64,000 nt of DNA from a virus: positions 1 to 64,000 of IMG/VR virus record IMGVR_UViG_3300009184_000044; one strand, written 5' to 3'. Positions 28,397-37,420 of this stretch are shown one piece after another. The notes beneath the pieces were generated by a model. That model made no database searches and was not told the DNA's origin. It saw only the letters and a list, made by a program, of their open reading frames with translations. The position numbers were made by a program, and so were the translations under genes. Position 1 is the stretch's first letter. The number at the start of each line of letters is the position of its first letter.

Positions 28397-28433
28397 GTTA
28401 CGATTGTACCCCGACAAGTCTAACTTGTCAGGG
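28397..28433 (-). promoter_or_regulatory. Promoter with internal inverted repeat (operator candidate)
   Basis: On the minus strand, CTGACA (28431-28426), a 17-base spacer and TACAAT (28408-28403) form a near-consensus promoter. The inverted repeat CCCTGACAAG-TTAGA-CTTGTCGGGG (10 bp with one G-U or T-G mismatch) fills the -35 and spacer. A repressor or activator bound there would control the downstream unknown gene and WhiB. The same repeat could also act as an RNA hairpin for readthrough transcripts. Confidence 0.65.
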
Positions 28434-28455
28434 TGAGTCACCGTGGATTACAAAA

Positions 28456-28665
28456 CTAGATTCTAGAGATACTTCTCTTTACAGTAGCGTAGCAAGTTAC
28501 TTTGTAAGTACCTTCACCCAGCTGAACTTTATACTCTGTATCTACTAAATTATCTAGTGCATCTTCGTCTGATTCTAGAAAAGAAGATATACGTTTTAAG
28601 GCTACTTCTTTTACATCAGTTAGGGTTTTTCCTGTTAGTTCTAATTCAAAAGTTACTTTAGACAT
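28456..28665 (-). CDS. Small unknown protein (69 residues)
   Basis: This protein starts MSKVTFELELTGKTLTDV and continues with a helix and a strand pair (YKVQLGEGTYKVTCYATVKR), giving a compact alpha/beta fold. It overlaps the stop of the upstream gene at one base, so it is translated as part of the operon. No family was recognised. Confidence 0.6.
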   Translation of the reverse strand: MSKVTFELELTGKTLTDVKEVALKRISSFLESDEDALDNLVDTEYKVQLGEGTYKVTCYATVKRSISRI

Positions 28666-29093
28666 TATTGTATTCTCTTTTCTAGTCGGTCTGGTGAATA
28701 GTGGACGCCTTCAAGGTCTGGTTGCTTACCATCAGTTGATTTGAAGATTACATCTCCGTAGCGGATAGCAATAATCTTACCTCTACGTCCGTTGTGGATA
28801 GCACCAGTAGCATCCTTAAAAGCATTAGTTGCAACTCTTACTTCATCGCCAACGACTAGCTGACCTGCTCTAGCCTGTACCCAGACTTCGTCTATACTAG
28901 CCTCAGGCGAGCTTAGAGCCTCATTTAGAGCAAGTTTACTAAACATCTCTACAGCTTCTTTAGCCATATTTGGAGATAGTTTTGTATCTTTGGCCCAAGT
29001 CTCTAGTAAGTTTAGAACAGCGTTTCCTGAACCAACTTTAGCTTTTACTTCTTCTAACTGTTGTCTTACCCAATTAAAATTTACTTCTGGCAT
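28665..29093 (-). CDS. Unknown protein with SH3/KOW-like C-terminal half
   Basis: A 142-residue protein. The N-terminal 75 residues are helical (WVRQQLEEVKAKVGSG, then MAKEAVEMFSKLALNEAL). The second half (AGQLVVGDEVRVATNAF, then GRRGKIIAIRYGDVIFKS) has the VGDEVRV and G-K-I pattern of small SH3/KOW-type barrels that bind RNA, DNA or protein. It shares one base with the glycosyltransferase-like gene upstream. The function is unknown. Confidence 0.6.
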   Translation of the reverse strand: MPEVNFNWVRQQLEEVKAKVGSGNAVLNLLETWAKDTKLSPNMAKEAVEMFSKLALNEALSSPEASIDEVWVQARAGQLVVGDEVRVATNAFKDATGAIHNGRRGKIIAIRYGDVIFKSTDGKQPDLEGVHYSPDRLEKRIQ

Positions 29094-30118
29094 TATTCTG
29101 TTTCTTTCCTTGTTAGTCCTAAAATAGTCTCAAATAGAACGCTATTCTGGGTGTTTGAATTTATTGAATTTAAGTATTCTTCTTTTTGCTTAGTAGCAAG
29201 TAGATATCTATCAAATGCAGTCATATCTTCAATCTCGGATGCTAGAACATTCCAACTATTTCCAATTCTTGAAGACTCTCTCCATTCGGTTGCAATTGGT
29301 GTTAATTCATTCATTGCCTGAGCATAGACGAATGACCACCAAGTGCCTCCTTTACGCCTCTGAGGGGCCACTAGAACGCCTATAGAGTCGGAAATGGTCT
29401 CGGATATCACTTGATTTGTATGGGCTTTAGATGTCCTCATAGGCTCTATAGGGTGGCGAATAGTCCTCCCTATGGCACTAGTCCAGGTGCCGTTTGCCTC
29501 TGTAGTCACCCATCGGTCTGTGGTTGTATAGAATTCTGGAGTAGATTTTGTTATGTATAAAGAGTCTAGGTTTATACCTATAAGCGACTCTGATGCACCA
29601 GTGGGTAGTAACTCTGCTACTGACTCGTTTGTCTTCCATGGGAGGCTTGGGTAAATGGTGGTTGGCCACTTTTCAGATAAAAGTTTTGAGCAAGCATCTA
29701 CTAAGATGTCAAGATATTCTGAAGATAAAGCTAAAGAATACTCGCTACGTTTATTGTAGAAAGCACCAACTAATTTTTCTGGCTGTCTTACAACTGATGC
29801 AAGGCTATGTCCAAGTACCCAGTATTGTGGCGAATCAATCACCAATTTAAGTTTGTCTGAGCCAAATAGTTTTTGAATTACATTCAATGCACCGTATGCT
29901 CTATTGGCACTTATAGCAGTAGGTGGAACAACTCCAACAAATACTGCATCGTATATATCTAAATCTTCCTTTGACCAAATTATGCTGGATGGCATCCACT
30001 CAACGTCGTGCCCATCATTAGTTAGGGACTCATTCAAAGCAGCAAAAAATCCAAAGTTGGTTAGATGTGCTTTTGGGGATACATGGCTAGATGCCATTCC
30101 TGTCAAAAGAATTTTCAT
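29093..30118 (-). CDS. Possible GT-B glycosyltransferase
   Basis: A 341-residue protein whose start, MKILLTGMASSHVSPKAH with FFAALNESLTNDGHDVEW, is the typical N-terminal Rossmann strand of GT-B enzymes. Near the end, GVLVAPQRRKGGTWWSFVYAQAMNELTPI resembles the donor-binding half (Gly-rich turn, then a helix ending before a T-P-I strand). It sits among replication genes rather than beside the fibres, so sugar addition to modified DNA bases is possible, but no base-modifying partner was seen. Other targets are host surface glycans. The family assignment is moderate. Confidence 0.5.
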   Translation of the reverse strand: MKILLTGMASSHVSPKAHLTNFGFFAALNESLTNDGHDVEWMPSSIIWSKEDLDIYDAVFVGVVPPTAISANRAYGALNVIQKLFGSDKLKLVIDSPQYWVLGHSLASVVRQPEKLVGAFYNKRSEYSLALSSEYLDILVDACSKLLSEKWPTTIYPSLPWKTNESVAELLPTGASESLIGINLDSLYITKSTPEFYTTTDRWVTTEANGTWTSAIGRTIRHPIEPMRTSKAHTNQVISETISDSIGVLVAPQRRKGGTWWSFVYAQAMNELTPIATEWRESSRIGNSWNVLASEIEDMTAFDRYLLATKQKEEYLNSINSNTQNSVLFETILGLTRKETE

Positions 30119-30134
30119 GTTTATCCTTAATCAA

Positions 30135-30171
30135 TAGCAGGGGGACACTGCATAGGCAATGCCCCCCGCTA
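30135..30171 (-). promoter_or_regulatory. Stem-loop between SSB-like and glycosyltransferase genes
   Basis: TAGCAGGGGG pairs with CCCCCCGCTA (9 of 10 positions) around a 17-base loop that can pair internally (TGC with GCA). It fills the gap between two same-strand genes. With no T-run after it on the minus strand, a partial terminator or a stabiliser of the abundant SSB-like mRNA is likely. Confidence 0.5.
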
Positions 30172-30180
30172 CCTAGTTGA

Positions 30181-30732
30181 TTAGAACGGAGCGTCTGCCG
30201 AACTCACTGGAGCCGCTGGGGCTGGAGCAGGAGCAGATGCGTACACCGGAGCAGCAGCAGGTGCTGGAGCCGGAGCTGGAGGTGCTACAGGGGCTGATGC
30301 CACTGCGTTAGGAACAACACCATCAACGACTGCTGGGAAATAGTCCTTGATTTCGTTGCTCTTCTTGCCCTGCCAAGTGCGAGAACCTACACGGCCACGG
30401 AAAGAACGGTCACGAAGAGCCGCTTCAATCTGTGCATTAGTTGGGTTCTGGTCGAAGTAAGACTTCGGTAGACCTAGGGATTCCATCTTCTTGAAGAAGA
30501 TACCTAGTGCTGCAGCTGAATCTGGAGAAACAACTAGGTTGTCCCAGATACGACGCTTAGCGTGTGGTCCACCCTGTACTTCGGTGGTGATGGCAAACAT
30601 GGTCTTGCCAGACTGAGACACCTTTGCAGTTGCCTCGATTACCTTCAAGGCATAGTCGCCATCTGGTAGTGGTTCAAAGCTAGAGGTTTCTCCAGCTTCT
30701 TTAACTAGGTCGCTCCAATTGAGTGAACTCAT
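30181..30732 (-). CDS. Single-stranded DNA-binding-like protein
   Basis: A 183-residue protein. Residues 1-130 form a compact beta domain (PLPDGDYALKVIEATAKVSQSGKTMFAITTEV) like DUF669/SSB-type phage proteins. A Pro/Ala linker of about 40 residues follows. The last residues, SSADAPF, resemble the acidic Pro-Phe tip through which bacterial SSBs recruit partners, though with a single acidic residue. It stands beside a Sak4-like ATPase and a Cas4-like nuclease, the usual recombination set. It should coat single-stranded DNA during replication. Confidence 0.7.
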   Translation of the reverse strand: MSSLNWSDLVKEAGETSSFEPLPDGDYALKVIEATAKVSQSGKTMFAITTEVQGGPHAKRRIWDNLVVSPDSAAALGIFFKKMESLGLPKSYFDQNPTNAQIEAALRDRSFRGRVGSRTWQGKKSNEIKDYFPAVVDGVVPNAVASAPVAPPAPAPAPAAAPVYASAPAPAPAAPVSSADAPF

Positions 30733-30744
30733 AGTTTATATTTC

Positions 30745-31515
30745 CTAACTGTTCTGTGTTGGGGTTGGGTTGATAGCCTTCGCTCCGAAGACCATATCGA
30801 GCATTCTTTCAATGCCCAAATCTTGCTGTTCAACGACTTTTCCAAGTCGTCCTTGAACACGTTCACCAGCTTCATATTCTGGTGTACGTTCTACATACAT
30901 ACGACGAACCTTGTATGGAGGTTGCATTGGGTCAGGATTTGGAATCTGCTCCACTGTAACTGCTCCTAGGATGTCATAGAAGTAGGGTGCCTGAATTGCT
31001 AGCTGACCTTGTAGGTAAGGACGGTATACGCCATCCTGACCCTTACGAGCCATAGCAGTCAGTACTACAGCCTCAAGAGGCTGAGTTGGGTGCATTGTAA
31101 GGTCACGCAAGTCACGAAGTAGAGCACCCATGTGGCGAAGTAGTTCGCCCCACTGTTGCATCTTCATTTGCTCGGTACCAGCAATATTGTCCATACACTT
31201 AACCTGCAACTCAGAAATTGAGTCGATGATTAGTGATTTGAACTGGTGCTTTCCAGTTTGTAGCCACTGGAATGCCTTCATAACCACATCATAGTCGCGA
31301 ACACTCACAACTACGGTGTCCCAGGTTCCATCAGCCACAGGTGGCTCTTCACGGATTGGGTCCCAGTACTTTACATTGATTGGGAGGAATCTATGTCCAC
31401 CCTCAACGTCAAGCATTAGGCGTGGGTATGGTGCGGTGACTGCAAGGGTAGATTTACCTACCTTTGACTCGCCATAGACCATCAAGGTCAAAGAACGTTG
31501 TACGTTTGACATCAT
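30745..31515 (-). CDS. Sak4-like RecA-fold ATPase
   Basis: A 256-residue P-loop protein with Walker A GESKVGKST near residue 15 and a Walker B-like KSLIIDSISEL near residue 93. The family (phage nucleotide-binding protein, Sak4-like) promotes single-strand annealing together with an SSB, here encoded just downstream. The start overlaps the stop of the nuclease gene by 4 bases, so translation is coupled. Its role in phage recombination or replication restart is well supported by context. Confidence 0.78.
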   Translation of the reverse strand: MMSNVQRSLTLMVYGESKVGKSTLAVTAPYPRLMLDVEGGHRFLPINVKYWDPIREEPPVADGTWDTVVVSVRDYDVVMKAFQWLQTGKHQFKSLIIDSISELQVKCMDNIAGTEQMKMQQWGELLRHMGALLRDLRDLTMHPTQPLEAVVLTAMARKGQDGVYRPYLQGQLAIQAPYFYDILGAVTVEQIPNPDPMQPPYKVRRMYVERTPEYEAGERVQGRLGKVVEQQDLGIERMLDMVFGAKAINPTPTQNS

Positions 31516-32471
31516 TCACTTCCTTTTTTCTCTTCAGTGTTACCATAGTAGTCATATGGGTTTCCTACCACATATGAATCTTCAATTGCCGCTTCTGCAG
31601 CTGAGCCATCATCTACTAGTGGACAGATGGCAAAGAATTGACACTTCCACTTGCAGTCGCGACTCGGACGAGGATATGCAACCAACTGGTGGTCAACGCC
31701 CTCGTCTAATGCTCTGCGAACTGTGAGCATATCACCTATGCTACCAGTTAAGCGTTTCCAAAACGCACGCAAAGCAAAAATATTATGACGAACTTCCATC
31801 TGCTCGTAGAAAGGTGGCTTTGCATTAGCAGTACGCTTTACCTTTTTTATTAGAGTAAAGATACCACCGTCAGAGCGTTCACCCTCTTTGTTCTGAGCAG
31901 CCTCTAGTGTCATGTATGTAAGAATCTGTTCGTTCATATGTGCAGTTGCACCGAACTCAGTAAAAGAGCCACCAACAGTTTTAAAGTCACGGAACATACG
32001 AGCACCGTCTGACTTGCGACGAACACGCATATCAATCTTGCCTTGAAGTTCTACAGCACCGTCAAACATTGGCATTGAAATAATTTCTTCAGTAGAAATC
32101 ATCTCTAGTTCAGCATCGATACCCTCGTCCTCTACCCATTGTAGATAGCCTTCAAGCATAATACGACCGAGTTCTGCCTCTGCATCTAGGTCAGAAGTAT
32201 CTCGGTAATCATCCATTAGAGTCTTGCGGTCAGCGGCTACTAGATTAGAGTGAGCCTCTAGTAGACCAATCTTGCCCTCGGAAGAATAGTACTGGTCTAG
32301 TGCCTCGTGAATACGAGAACCTAATGCTAGTGGGCCAACAAACTCCTGTTGCTTTGGCTTTAGTCGACGATAATATGCTAACCACCACTTGCGACGGCAG
32401 TCCTTGAATGTTTGAATTTCTGAGTTAGAAACTCTTAGTGGGCCATGCCCGCCTGTGTAATCATATGTCAT
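31512..32471 (-). CDS. Cas4/RecB-like PD-(D/E)XK nuclease
   Basis: A 319-residue protein starting with VSNSEIQTFKDCRRKWWLAY, followed by GSRIHEALDQYY (His of the nuclease core), LQGKIDMRVRR and FRDFKTVGG (the D...DxK pair). The C-terminal cysteines (DCKWKCQFFAICP) and the early C in FKDCRR match the iron-sulfur cluster set of Cas4-type enzymes. It likely resects DNA ends for the Sak4/SSB annealing system. There is no sign of CRISPR context. Confidence 0.8.
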   Translation of the reverse strand: MTYDYTGGHGPLRVSNSEIQTFKDCRRKWWLAYYRRLKPKQQEFVGPLALGSRIHEALDQYYSSEGKIGLLEAHSNLVAADRKTLMDDYRDTSDLDAEAELGRIMLEGYLQWVEDEGIDAELEMISTEEIISMPMFDGAVELQGKIDMRVRRKSDGARMFRDFKTVGGSFTEFGATAHMNEQILTYMTLEAAQNKEGERSDGGIFTLIKKVKRTANAKPPFYEQMEVRHNIFALRAFWKRLTGSIGDMLTVRRALDEGVDHQLVAYPRPSRDCKWKCQFFAICPLVDDGSAAEAAIEDSYVVGNPYDYYGNTEEKKGSE

Positions 32472-32480
32472 GTGTTTACC

Positions 32481-34289
32481 TTACTTAGTCTTCTCTTCTT
32501 TTAGCAATTCGAGAAGTTTGCTCTTATCCCGAACGATTTGTTCGAAATTATCTGCTTTTGTATCTAGTGCCTGAATAACGCGTTCTTCAATTGTATCTTC
32601 GGTTACATAATCAGTGATAATCACTGAGTCGTGAATCTCAGAACCAATACGGTGAACTCGGTCCATGGCCTGTTTGTGGTCAACAAGAGACCATGGTCTT
32701 TGTAGCATAACAAGTCTGCGAGCCGCTGTCAAGGTCACTCCTACACCACCTGCTTGAGCGGTGAATAGAATCCATTTTATACGACCTGACTGGAAATCGT
32801 CAATAGCCTTTTGGCGTTCATCTTCATCTTGAGCACCAGTAATTAATCCATGTTCAATTCCAGCCTTAGTCATACGAGCACTTAGTAATTCAATCAACTG
32901 ACGAGATACAGCACACACTGCAACAGAATCATCTCCGAAGTCGCCTTCATCAATGTCTTCCATTAGAGCATCTACCTTACACGATGGGTCTGACAAAAGT
33001 ATTTTTTCTGCTCCATCTTCTCCAATAGTTACTTCAGCGTATGAGCTAGCCAACTGCAGTAGACGAATAGTTTGAGTCAATGGATTAGGTGCAACTACTG
33101 CCTCGCCTACTCCTGGCTCTTCCTTTTCTAGAAGTGCAATCATATTGTCTCGCATTTGTTTATAGGCTTTAGCCTGCTTAGCTGACATCTCAACATCACG
33201 ACGGTCATTGATAATCTCTGGTAGCCAAGGTAACACACGAGATTTCAACATGCGACGCATGCGAGGATTAATTGCAGCATAGAACTCTTGCTCCATGTGT
33301 GGCTTTACGCCTAGAACCATCATTCCGCCAAAAGCGTTCATCATAGTATTTACCATGCGGTCAATCCACTTGGTTTTGCTAGGCCACTCTTCTGGAGAAA
33401 TCCAGTGCAAGATAGCCCACATATCTAAAACGTTGTTAGCAATAGGTGTACCAGTAAGTGCAAAACGAATATCTGCATCGCCACTTGCAGCAAATAGAGC
33501 ACGACTCTGCTTAGATTTAGGGTCTTTTGAGCGGTGCATCTCGTCTGCAACAATTGCTTTGAAGTCAATAAGATTCAACTCACGCTTATGTGATTCACAG
33601 CGGGAATGTGTAACACGCTCGTCATGTCCACCACAGTCAGGACACTTTGCCAAAGCAATTGAGCCATAAGGTGCTAGACGGGAATGAGTGCGTAGGGACT
33701 CCCAGTTGATTACATAAACATTTGCTGGGTGCTCAAACTGACCACGACGCTGAGTAGCAGTTCCTTTGATAACCTGAACATCAACTCCAGGCCACCATCT
33801 TTCAAACTCACGCTCCCAGTTCTTTTTCAAAGTATTAGGGCAAACGATTAAGGCTGGAAATACATCTTCGCCCTTGTCATGCATAGACTTTAGAGCACGG
33901 ATTGCCTGAGCAGTTTTACCTAGTCCCGGTTCGTCTGCTAAAAGTGCGCGTCTAGCGGTGGATAGGAACTTTACTCCCGCACGCTGATGTGGAAATAGGT
34001 CCTCGTCGCCATCATCTGTAATCTCTAAATCACGAAGTTCATTAGATGGAGTAATACGAGTAGCTACCTCACCAGATGCCCATGCAGCTAGGCTGGGACC
34101 AATTATTAGGTCTTCTCTAAATGTAGAGCGTAGAGCAAGACATCCAGCCCATGAAGTTGGAATACGCCAAACTTGTTCTTTGGCTGACCAAGAGGCTCCA
34201 GGGATACTCTTACATAATTCTTTCAAACGCCATTCGGCATTTATGATGATGTGTTTACCGGAATCATCCAGTTCAACATTTACAGGCAC
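32481..34289 (-). CDS. SNF2-type helicase
   Basis: A 602-residue protein with a short N-terminal substrate domain (residues 1-90). The helicase motifs are LLADEPGLGKTAQ (I), VADEMHRSK (II, DEMH), LTGTPIANN (III), and near the end GVGVTLTAARRLVML and DRVHRIGS (V and VI). A CxxC...C insertion (CPDCGGHDERVTHSRC) may bind zinc. Phage SNF2 proteins remodel protein-DNA complexes or DNA forks. The GTG start has AAAGGATGG ahead of it. Confidence 0.85.
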   Translation of the reverse strand: MPVNVELDDSGKHIIINAEWRLKELCKSIPGASWSAKEQVWRIPTSWAGCLALRSTFREDLIIGPSLAAWASGEVATRITPSNELRDLEITDDGDEDLFPHQRAGVKFLSTARRALLADEPGLGKTAQAIRALKSMHDKGEDVFPALIVCPNTLKKNWEREFERWWPGVDVQVIKGTATQRRGQFEHPANVYVINWESLRTHSRLAPYGSIALAKCPDCGGHDERVTHSRCESHKRELNLIDFKAIVADEMHRSKDPKSKQSRALFAASGDADIRFALTGTPIANNVLDMWAILHWISPEEWPSKTKWIDRMVNTMMNAFGGMMVLGVKPHMEQEFYAAINPRMRRMLKSRVLPWLPEIINDRRDVEMSAKQAKAYKQMRDNMIALLEKEEPGVGEAVVAPNPLTQTIRLLQLASSYAEVTIGEDGAEKILLSDPSCKVDALMEDIDEGDFGDDSVAVCAVSRQLIELLSARMTKAGIEHGLITGAQDEDERQKAIDDFQSGRIKWILFTAQAGGVGVTLTAARRLVMLQRPWSLVDHKQAMDRVHRIGSEIHDSVIITDYVTEDTIEERVIQALDTKADNFEQIVRDKSKLLELLKEEKTK

Positions 34290-34314
34290 TAGGCCATCCT
34301 TTCGTCGCTAATAC

Positions 34315-34320
34315 ATACTA
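34315..34320 (-). promoter_or_regulatory. -10 box before helicase gene
   Basis: Minus-strand TAGTAT lies 25 bases before the helicase start. The same TAGTAT hexamer serves in better promoters elsewhere in the window. No good -35 was seen, because the upstream region is a long T-rich tract. Confidence 0.35.
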
Positions 34321-34363
34321 ACACAAAAAAATAAAACTTATTGCATTTCTTGCTAATATCTTT

Positions 34364-34831
34364 TTATTTTAATAAATCTAGTGGTTTCCAACCAATTTTT
34401 ACTAATCTTAGCAAACCATGTCGGATTGCGTCAAGTGCATGTCCTTCTCCACCTTTGTGCCAATAGCCTAACTTTTTTAGCTTAGGGTTTTCAAACATGG
34501 CTTTGGCATCAGCAGGAGACTGGAAATAGATGTCATCTGGCTCTCTGCCAATGTCCATCATAATCTGCTTTAGGATTCCAATTTGCTCAAGTGAGTATGG
34601 AGCCTGAGAATTTTTTACAGTTTGAGCATTGATAGTAAATCTTTCACAAACGATATCCATCGGCGTGTTGCTAGTTATTGCTAAAGCAAATGCCTCTCGA
34701 ATTGGCTTGGCGTACTCGTTTTGCTGGTACTCCCCAGACCACATCAGGACTGGCTCTTCACCATCTTGATAATCAAACATAGCAATTCCTGTTGCTTTTC
34801 CAGGGTCAATTGCAAGAACAAATTTAGGCAT
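34364..34831 (-). CDS. RuvC-like Holliday junction resolvase
   Basis: A 155-residue RNase H-fold protein: LAIDPGKATGIAMFD (first catalytic Asp), DIVCERF (Glu) and GHALDAIRHGL (last Asp). It would cut recombination or replication junctions before packaging. It overlaps the DNA polymerase gene by 8 bases. Confidence 0.8.
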   Translation of the reverse strand: MPKFVLAIDPGKATGIAMFDYQDGEEPVLMWSGEYQQNEYAKPIREAFALAITSNTPMDIVCERFTINAQTVKNSQAPYSLEQIGILKQIMMDIGREPDDIYFQSPADAKAMFENPKLKKLGYWHKGGEGHALDAIRHGLLRLVKIGWKPLDLLK

Positions 34832-36644
34832 ATTTCTGCCCCCAATTCTCTAGTGGTCCATCTACATCAGCAGTAAGTGGCACTGCCCAACCATCTGTCG
34901 TTGTCATACACTCACGAACAATTTTTTGAATTTCAGCAGCACTTTCGCGTGGCGCATTTAACACAATTTCATCGTGCACTGGAACGATTAGGTATTCAGT
35001 CAAATCTGCTTGGTCTAGTTTTACTAAGTTTGATTTGAAAACTTCAGCTGCTCCACCTTGAATCAGATAGTTCACAAGAGTATATACGCGGTCTTCATCA
35101 CAAGGAAGTCTACGACCAGTCCAAGTATTTACATAGCCTTGACCCTCAGCACGAAGACGACGCATACCAACATCTTCAACTTGTTTTTGAAATCCAATCA
35201 TTCCCGGGAATCTGATATCAAACTCATTAGATACAGCACGCATCTGGTCTTCAGGAACACCAGCAGTCAAAGCCTGCTTAGACACACCTGCGCCATATAG
35301 GCGGCCATAAACTACACCCTTAATAAGGCCACGACGCTTGTCTGACTTTTGCATAGATGGGTCTTGATAAATCTCACGACCAATTTCGGTAAACGGGTCG
35401 GAGCCAGTTGCATCAGCAAGGTTGAACAAGTTGATAAGGTTAGGGTCTTTAGACATAGACGCAAACATACGGAACTCGACTTGGTCTAGGTCTGAGGTAA
35501 TAATTACATGGTCATCATCTTTAGGTAAAAATGCACGACGGACAGTGTCATCACCTTTAGGCAGTGTTTGCAGGGCAGGGTTCTGAATAGACATACGACC
35601 GGTACGGGCACCAAGAGTTTTTACTGATGGGTGAACAAAACCATTGACGTTGTCATTGATGAAATTGGAGAAATAAGTGGATGCAAGTTTATCTGCCTTA
35701 CGTTGTTTTAGAACTGTCTCAGCTAGCATCTTTACTTCAGGTGAGCCATCGCGAACAAGCATCTTTAGTTGGTCTGCTGATGCTGACTTATTTCCTGATG
35801 GAGTAGTTTCGGTAATCATTGCACCCATAGCCTCTAGCTGACGAACCAGCTGAGCATTACTAGTGATAGACATTCCGTTGTAGTTCTTTTTACCCCACTC
35901 TTTTACCTGCTCGGTGTACTGCACAAGTTCGTCATACTTCTTTTTCGAATAGTCGAGGTCTAGACGGGCACCATTGAGTTCCATGCGAGTAACGATGCGA
36001 CGAGTATTCATTTCAAGTTCATAGGCTTGGCTGTAAGGCTTACCCGGACCGCACTTTTCCCAGAACTGCTCGAATAGTTTCATTGTAAGAACAGTGTCAA
36101 GAGCACCATAAGCCCAGTAGGGTTCAAAGTTGATTGGAACAGTCCCCCAAGTCCATCCATTTTTAGATAGAGATACATCAAGATTAGACTGCAAAGCAGC
36201 AGCACGCCCATCTACATAATCAGATGTAAGACGTTTTAGTGCACCAGAACCGAGTGGGTCAATTAGGTGCGCCATAATCATTGTGTCGTGAGCACGGTCC
36301 CATGGCATTTTCCAACGCGACTGAACATCAAACCAACGAGCTTCAAAAGCGATATTGTGGCAAACTATCTGACCATCAAATTTATCCATTGATTCATAAA
36401 AAACACCAGCCCATTCATTCCAAGGAATAGACCATCCAGTTTGACCATCGCCAACTTGTACAAGTCTTATTTGTCCGTGCCACGGGGATAATGCATCGTC
36501 ACGCTTCCCCCCGGGAAGTTCTCCAGTTTCAATGTCTACAGCAATGGCATTGTGTGGACGTCTTTCGCTCAGCCATGAAATAAAATTTGATGCTTGTTGT
36601 GAACTATCAACTAGTTCTAACTTGACGTCGCCGAGTCCAGCCAT
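34824..36644 (-). CDS. Family A DNA polymerase with 3'-5' exonuclease
   Basis: I start at ATG 36644 (606 residues), because AAGGAC precedes it by 6 bases; an upstream in-frame ATG would lie in the promoter region. The exonuclease motifs are AVDIETG (D37, E39), IVCHNIAFEARWFD and YGALDTVL. The polymerase motifs are SDLDQVEFRMFA (A), DKRRGLIKGVVYGRLYGAG (B) and VPVHDEIV (C). There is no 5' nuclease domain, as usual for phage enzymes. It is the main replicative polymerase of the window, in a minus-strand operon with helicase, nuclease, resolvase and SSB. Confidence 0.92.
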   Translation of the reverse strand: MAGLGDVKLELVDSSQQASNFISWLSERRPHNAIAVDIETGELPGGKRDDALSPWHGQIRLVQVGDGQTGWSIPWNEWAGVFYESMDKFDGQIVCHNIAFEARWFDVQSRWKMPWDRAHDTMIMAHLIDPLGSGALKRLTSDYVDGRAAALQSNLDVSLSKNGWTWGTVPINFEPYWAYGALDTVLTMKLFEQFWEKCGPGKPYSQAYELEMNTRRIVTRMELNGARLDLDYSKKKYDELVQYTEQVKEWGKKNYNGMSITSNAQLVRQLEAMGAMITETTPSGNKSASADQLKMLVRDGSPEVKMLAETVLKQRKADKLASTYFSNFINDNVNGFVHPSVKTLGARTGRMSIQNPALQTLPKGDDTVRRAFLPKDDDHVIITSDLDQVEFRMFASMSKDPNLINLFNLADATGSDPFTEIGREIYQDPSMQKSDKRRGLIKGVVYGRLYGAGVSKQALTAGVPEDQMRAVSNEFDIRFPGMIGFQKQVEDVGMRRLRAEGQGYVNTWTGRRLPCDEDRVYTLVNYLIQGGAAEVFKSNLVKLDQADLTEYLIVPVHDEIVLNAPRESAAEIQKIVRECMTTTDGWAVPLTADVDGPLENWGQKYA

Positions 36645-36672
36645 ATTTGTGTCCTTAAATGTCTTTGTGTAT

Positions 36673-36701
36673 ATGTTATACCCTAGGGGTACATAATGCA
36701 A
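36673..36701 (-). promoter_or_regulatory. Promoter before DNA polymerase
   Basis: Minus strand: TTGCAT (36701-36696), a 17-base spacer, TAACAT (36678-36673); an overlapping TATAAC box gives a 15-base spacer. It lies in the 60-base gap before the polymerase start and fits the TTGCAT element also used at 55437. Confidence 0.45.
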
Positions 36702-36704
36702 GTC

Positions 36705-37175
36705 TTACGGAATAATCTCTATCTTGTAAATGGTAGCAATTTTTTCATCAGACTTTGATGCCTCTTCTAGAAGACGCTGAGCTACGTTTGTTAAATAGCG
36801 AGCACCACCGTCATCATATTTATAAAGAGCATCTAGGACTGCAGTTGGTTCATCACTAACCTGAGCCCAATAGCGATTCTTTTCAGGGAATACTAGTTCA
36901 GCTTCTTGAGTTGGATAGCACTCTTCGCATGAGATAGCTTGTTCCGAGACATTGTTTACTGAAATTTCTTGAAGTCCATAGCGTTTAACTAGCGGGCAAG
37001 CCGCACCATGAAATACTAAAGAAACTCCAATTCTAGAAAGAATATACGAGCCACTCTCTGTTCTGTACAGTTTAAATTCAATCCATCGAGTAGCCCCTCT
37101 TTTGAATGAAGAGGATTCTCCTAGTAGGGAGCCATCGAACTGTAAAGTTCTGGCTCCATCCCTAACCTCAATCAT
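36705..37175 (-). CDS. Unknown protein with cysteine cluster
   Basis: A 156-residue protein with an N-terminal beta region (RDGARTLQFDGSLLGESSS, RWIEFKLYRTESGSYILSR), a middle with AACPL and ISCEECYPTQ (a possible metal site of C plus CxxC), and helices at the end. It sits between the polymerase and a coiled-coil protein in the replication operon. The regular pattern suggests a real conserved protein, but I do not recognise a family. Confidence 0.6.
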   Translation of the reverse strand: MIEVRDGARTLQFDGSLLGESSSFKRGATRWIEFKLYRTESGSYILSRIGVSLVFHGAACPLVKRYGLQEISVNNVSEQAISCEECYPTQEAELVFPEKNRYWAQVSDEPTAVLDALYKYDDGGARYLTNVAQRLLEEASKSDEKIATIYKIEIIP

Positions 37176-37420
37176 TATTTATCAATAGCAGTTTTTGCTT
37201 TTGCTGAATCTACTAAAGCAAGTTTTTCTTCTAGCTCAACAACTTTAGCTTCTAGGTCAGCGTTACGCTTACGTTCAAAGGTTACTAATGCTTCAAGCTC
37301 AGTTGTAGCATTCATTGCTCTACCTAGCTGGTCGCGAGTCAAAGATAGTACGTTATTTACATACTCTAGCTCAGGATTTGGGGTTGGGGTTGTGGTTGGG
37401 GTTGATGCGTCTTGAGACAT
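37175..37420 (-). CDS. Small coiled-coil protein
   Basis: An 81-residue protein with a Thr/Pro-rich start (ASTPTTTPTPNPEL) and then one long helix with heptad character (LEALVTFERKRNADLEAKVVELEEKLALV). It shares one base with the next gene. It is probably a scaffold or partner of replication proteins; the function is unknown. Confidence 0.6.
   Translation of the reverse strand: MSQDASTPTTTPTPNPELEYVNNVLSLTRDQLGRAMNATTELEALVTFERKRNADLEAKVVELEEKLALVDSAKAKTAIDK

Noticed and set aside
31512-32471. Cas4-like nuclease as evidence for a CRISPR system
   Set aside because: No array or other cas genes are present; the neighbours are Sak4-like ATPase, SSB and helicase, a phage recombination set.
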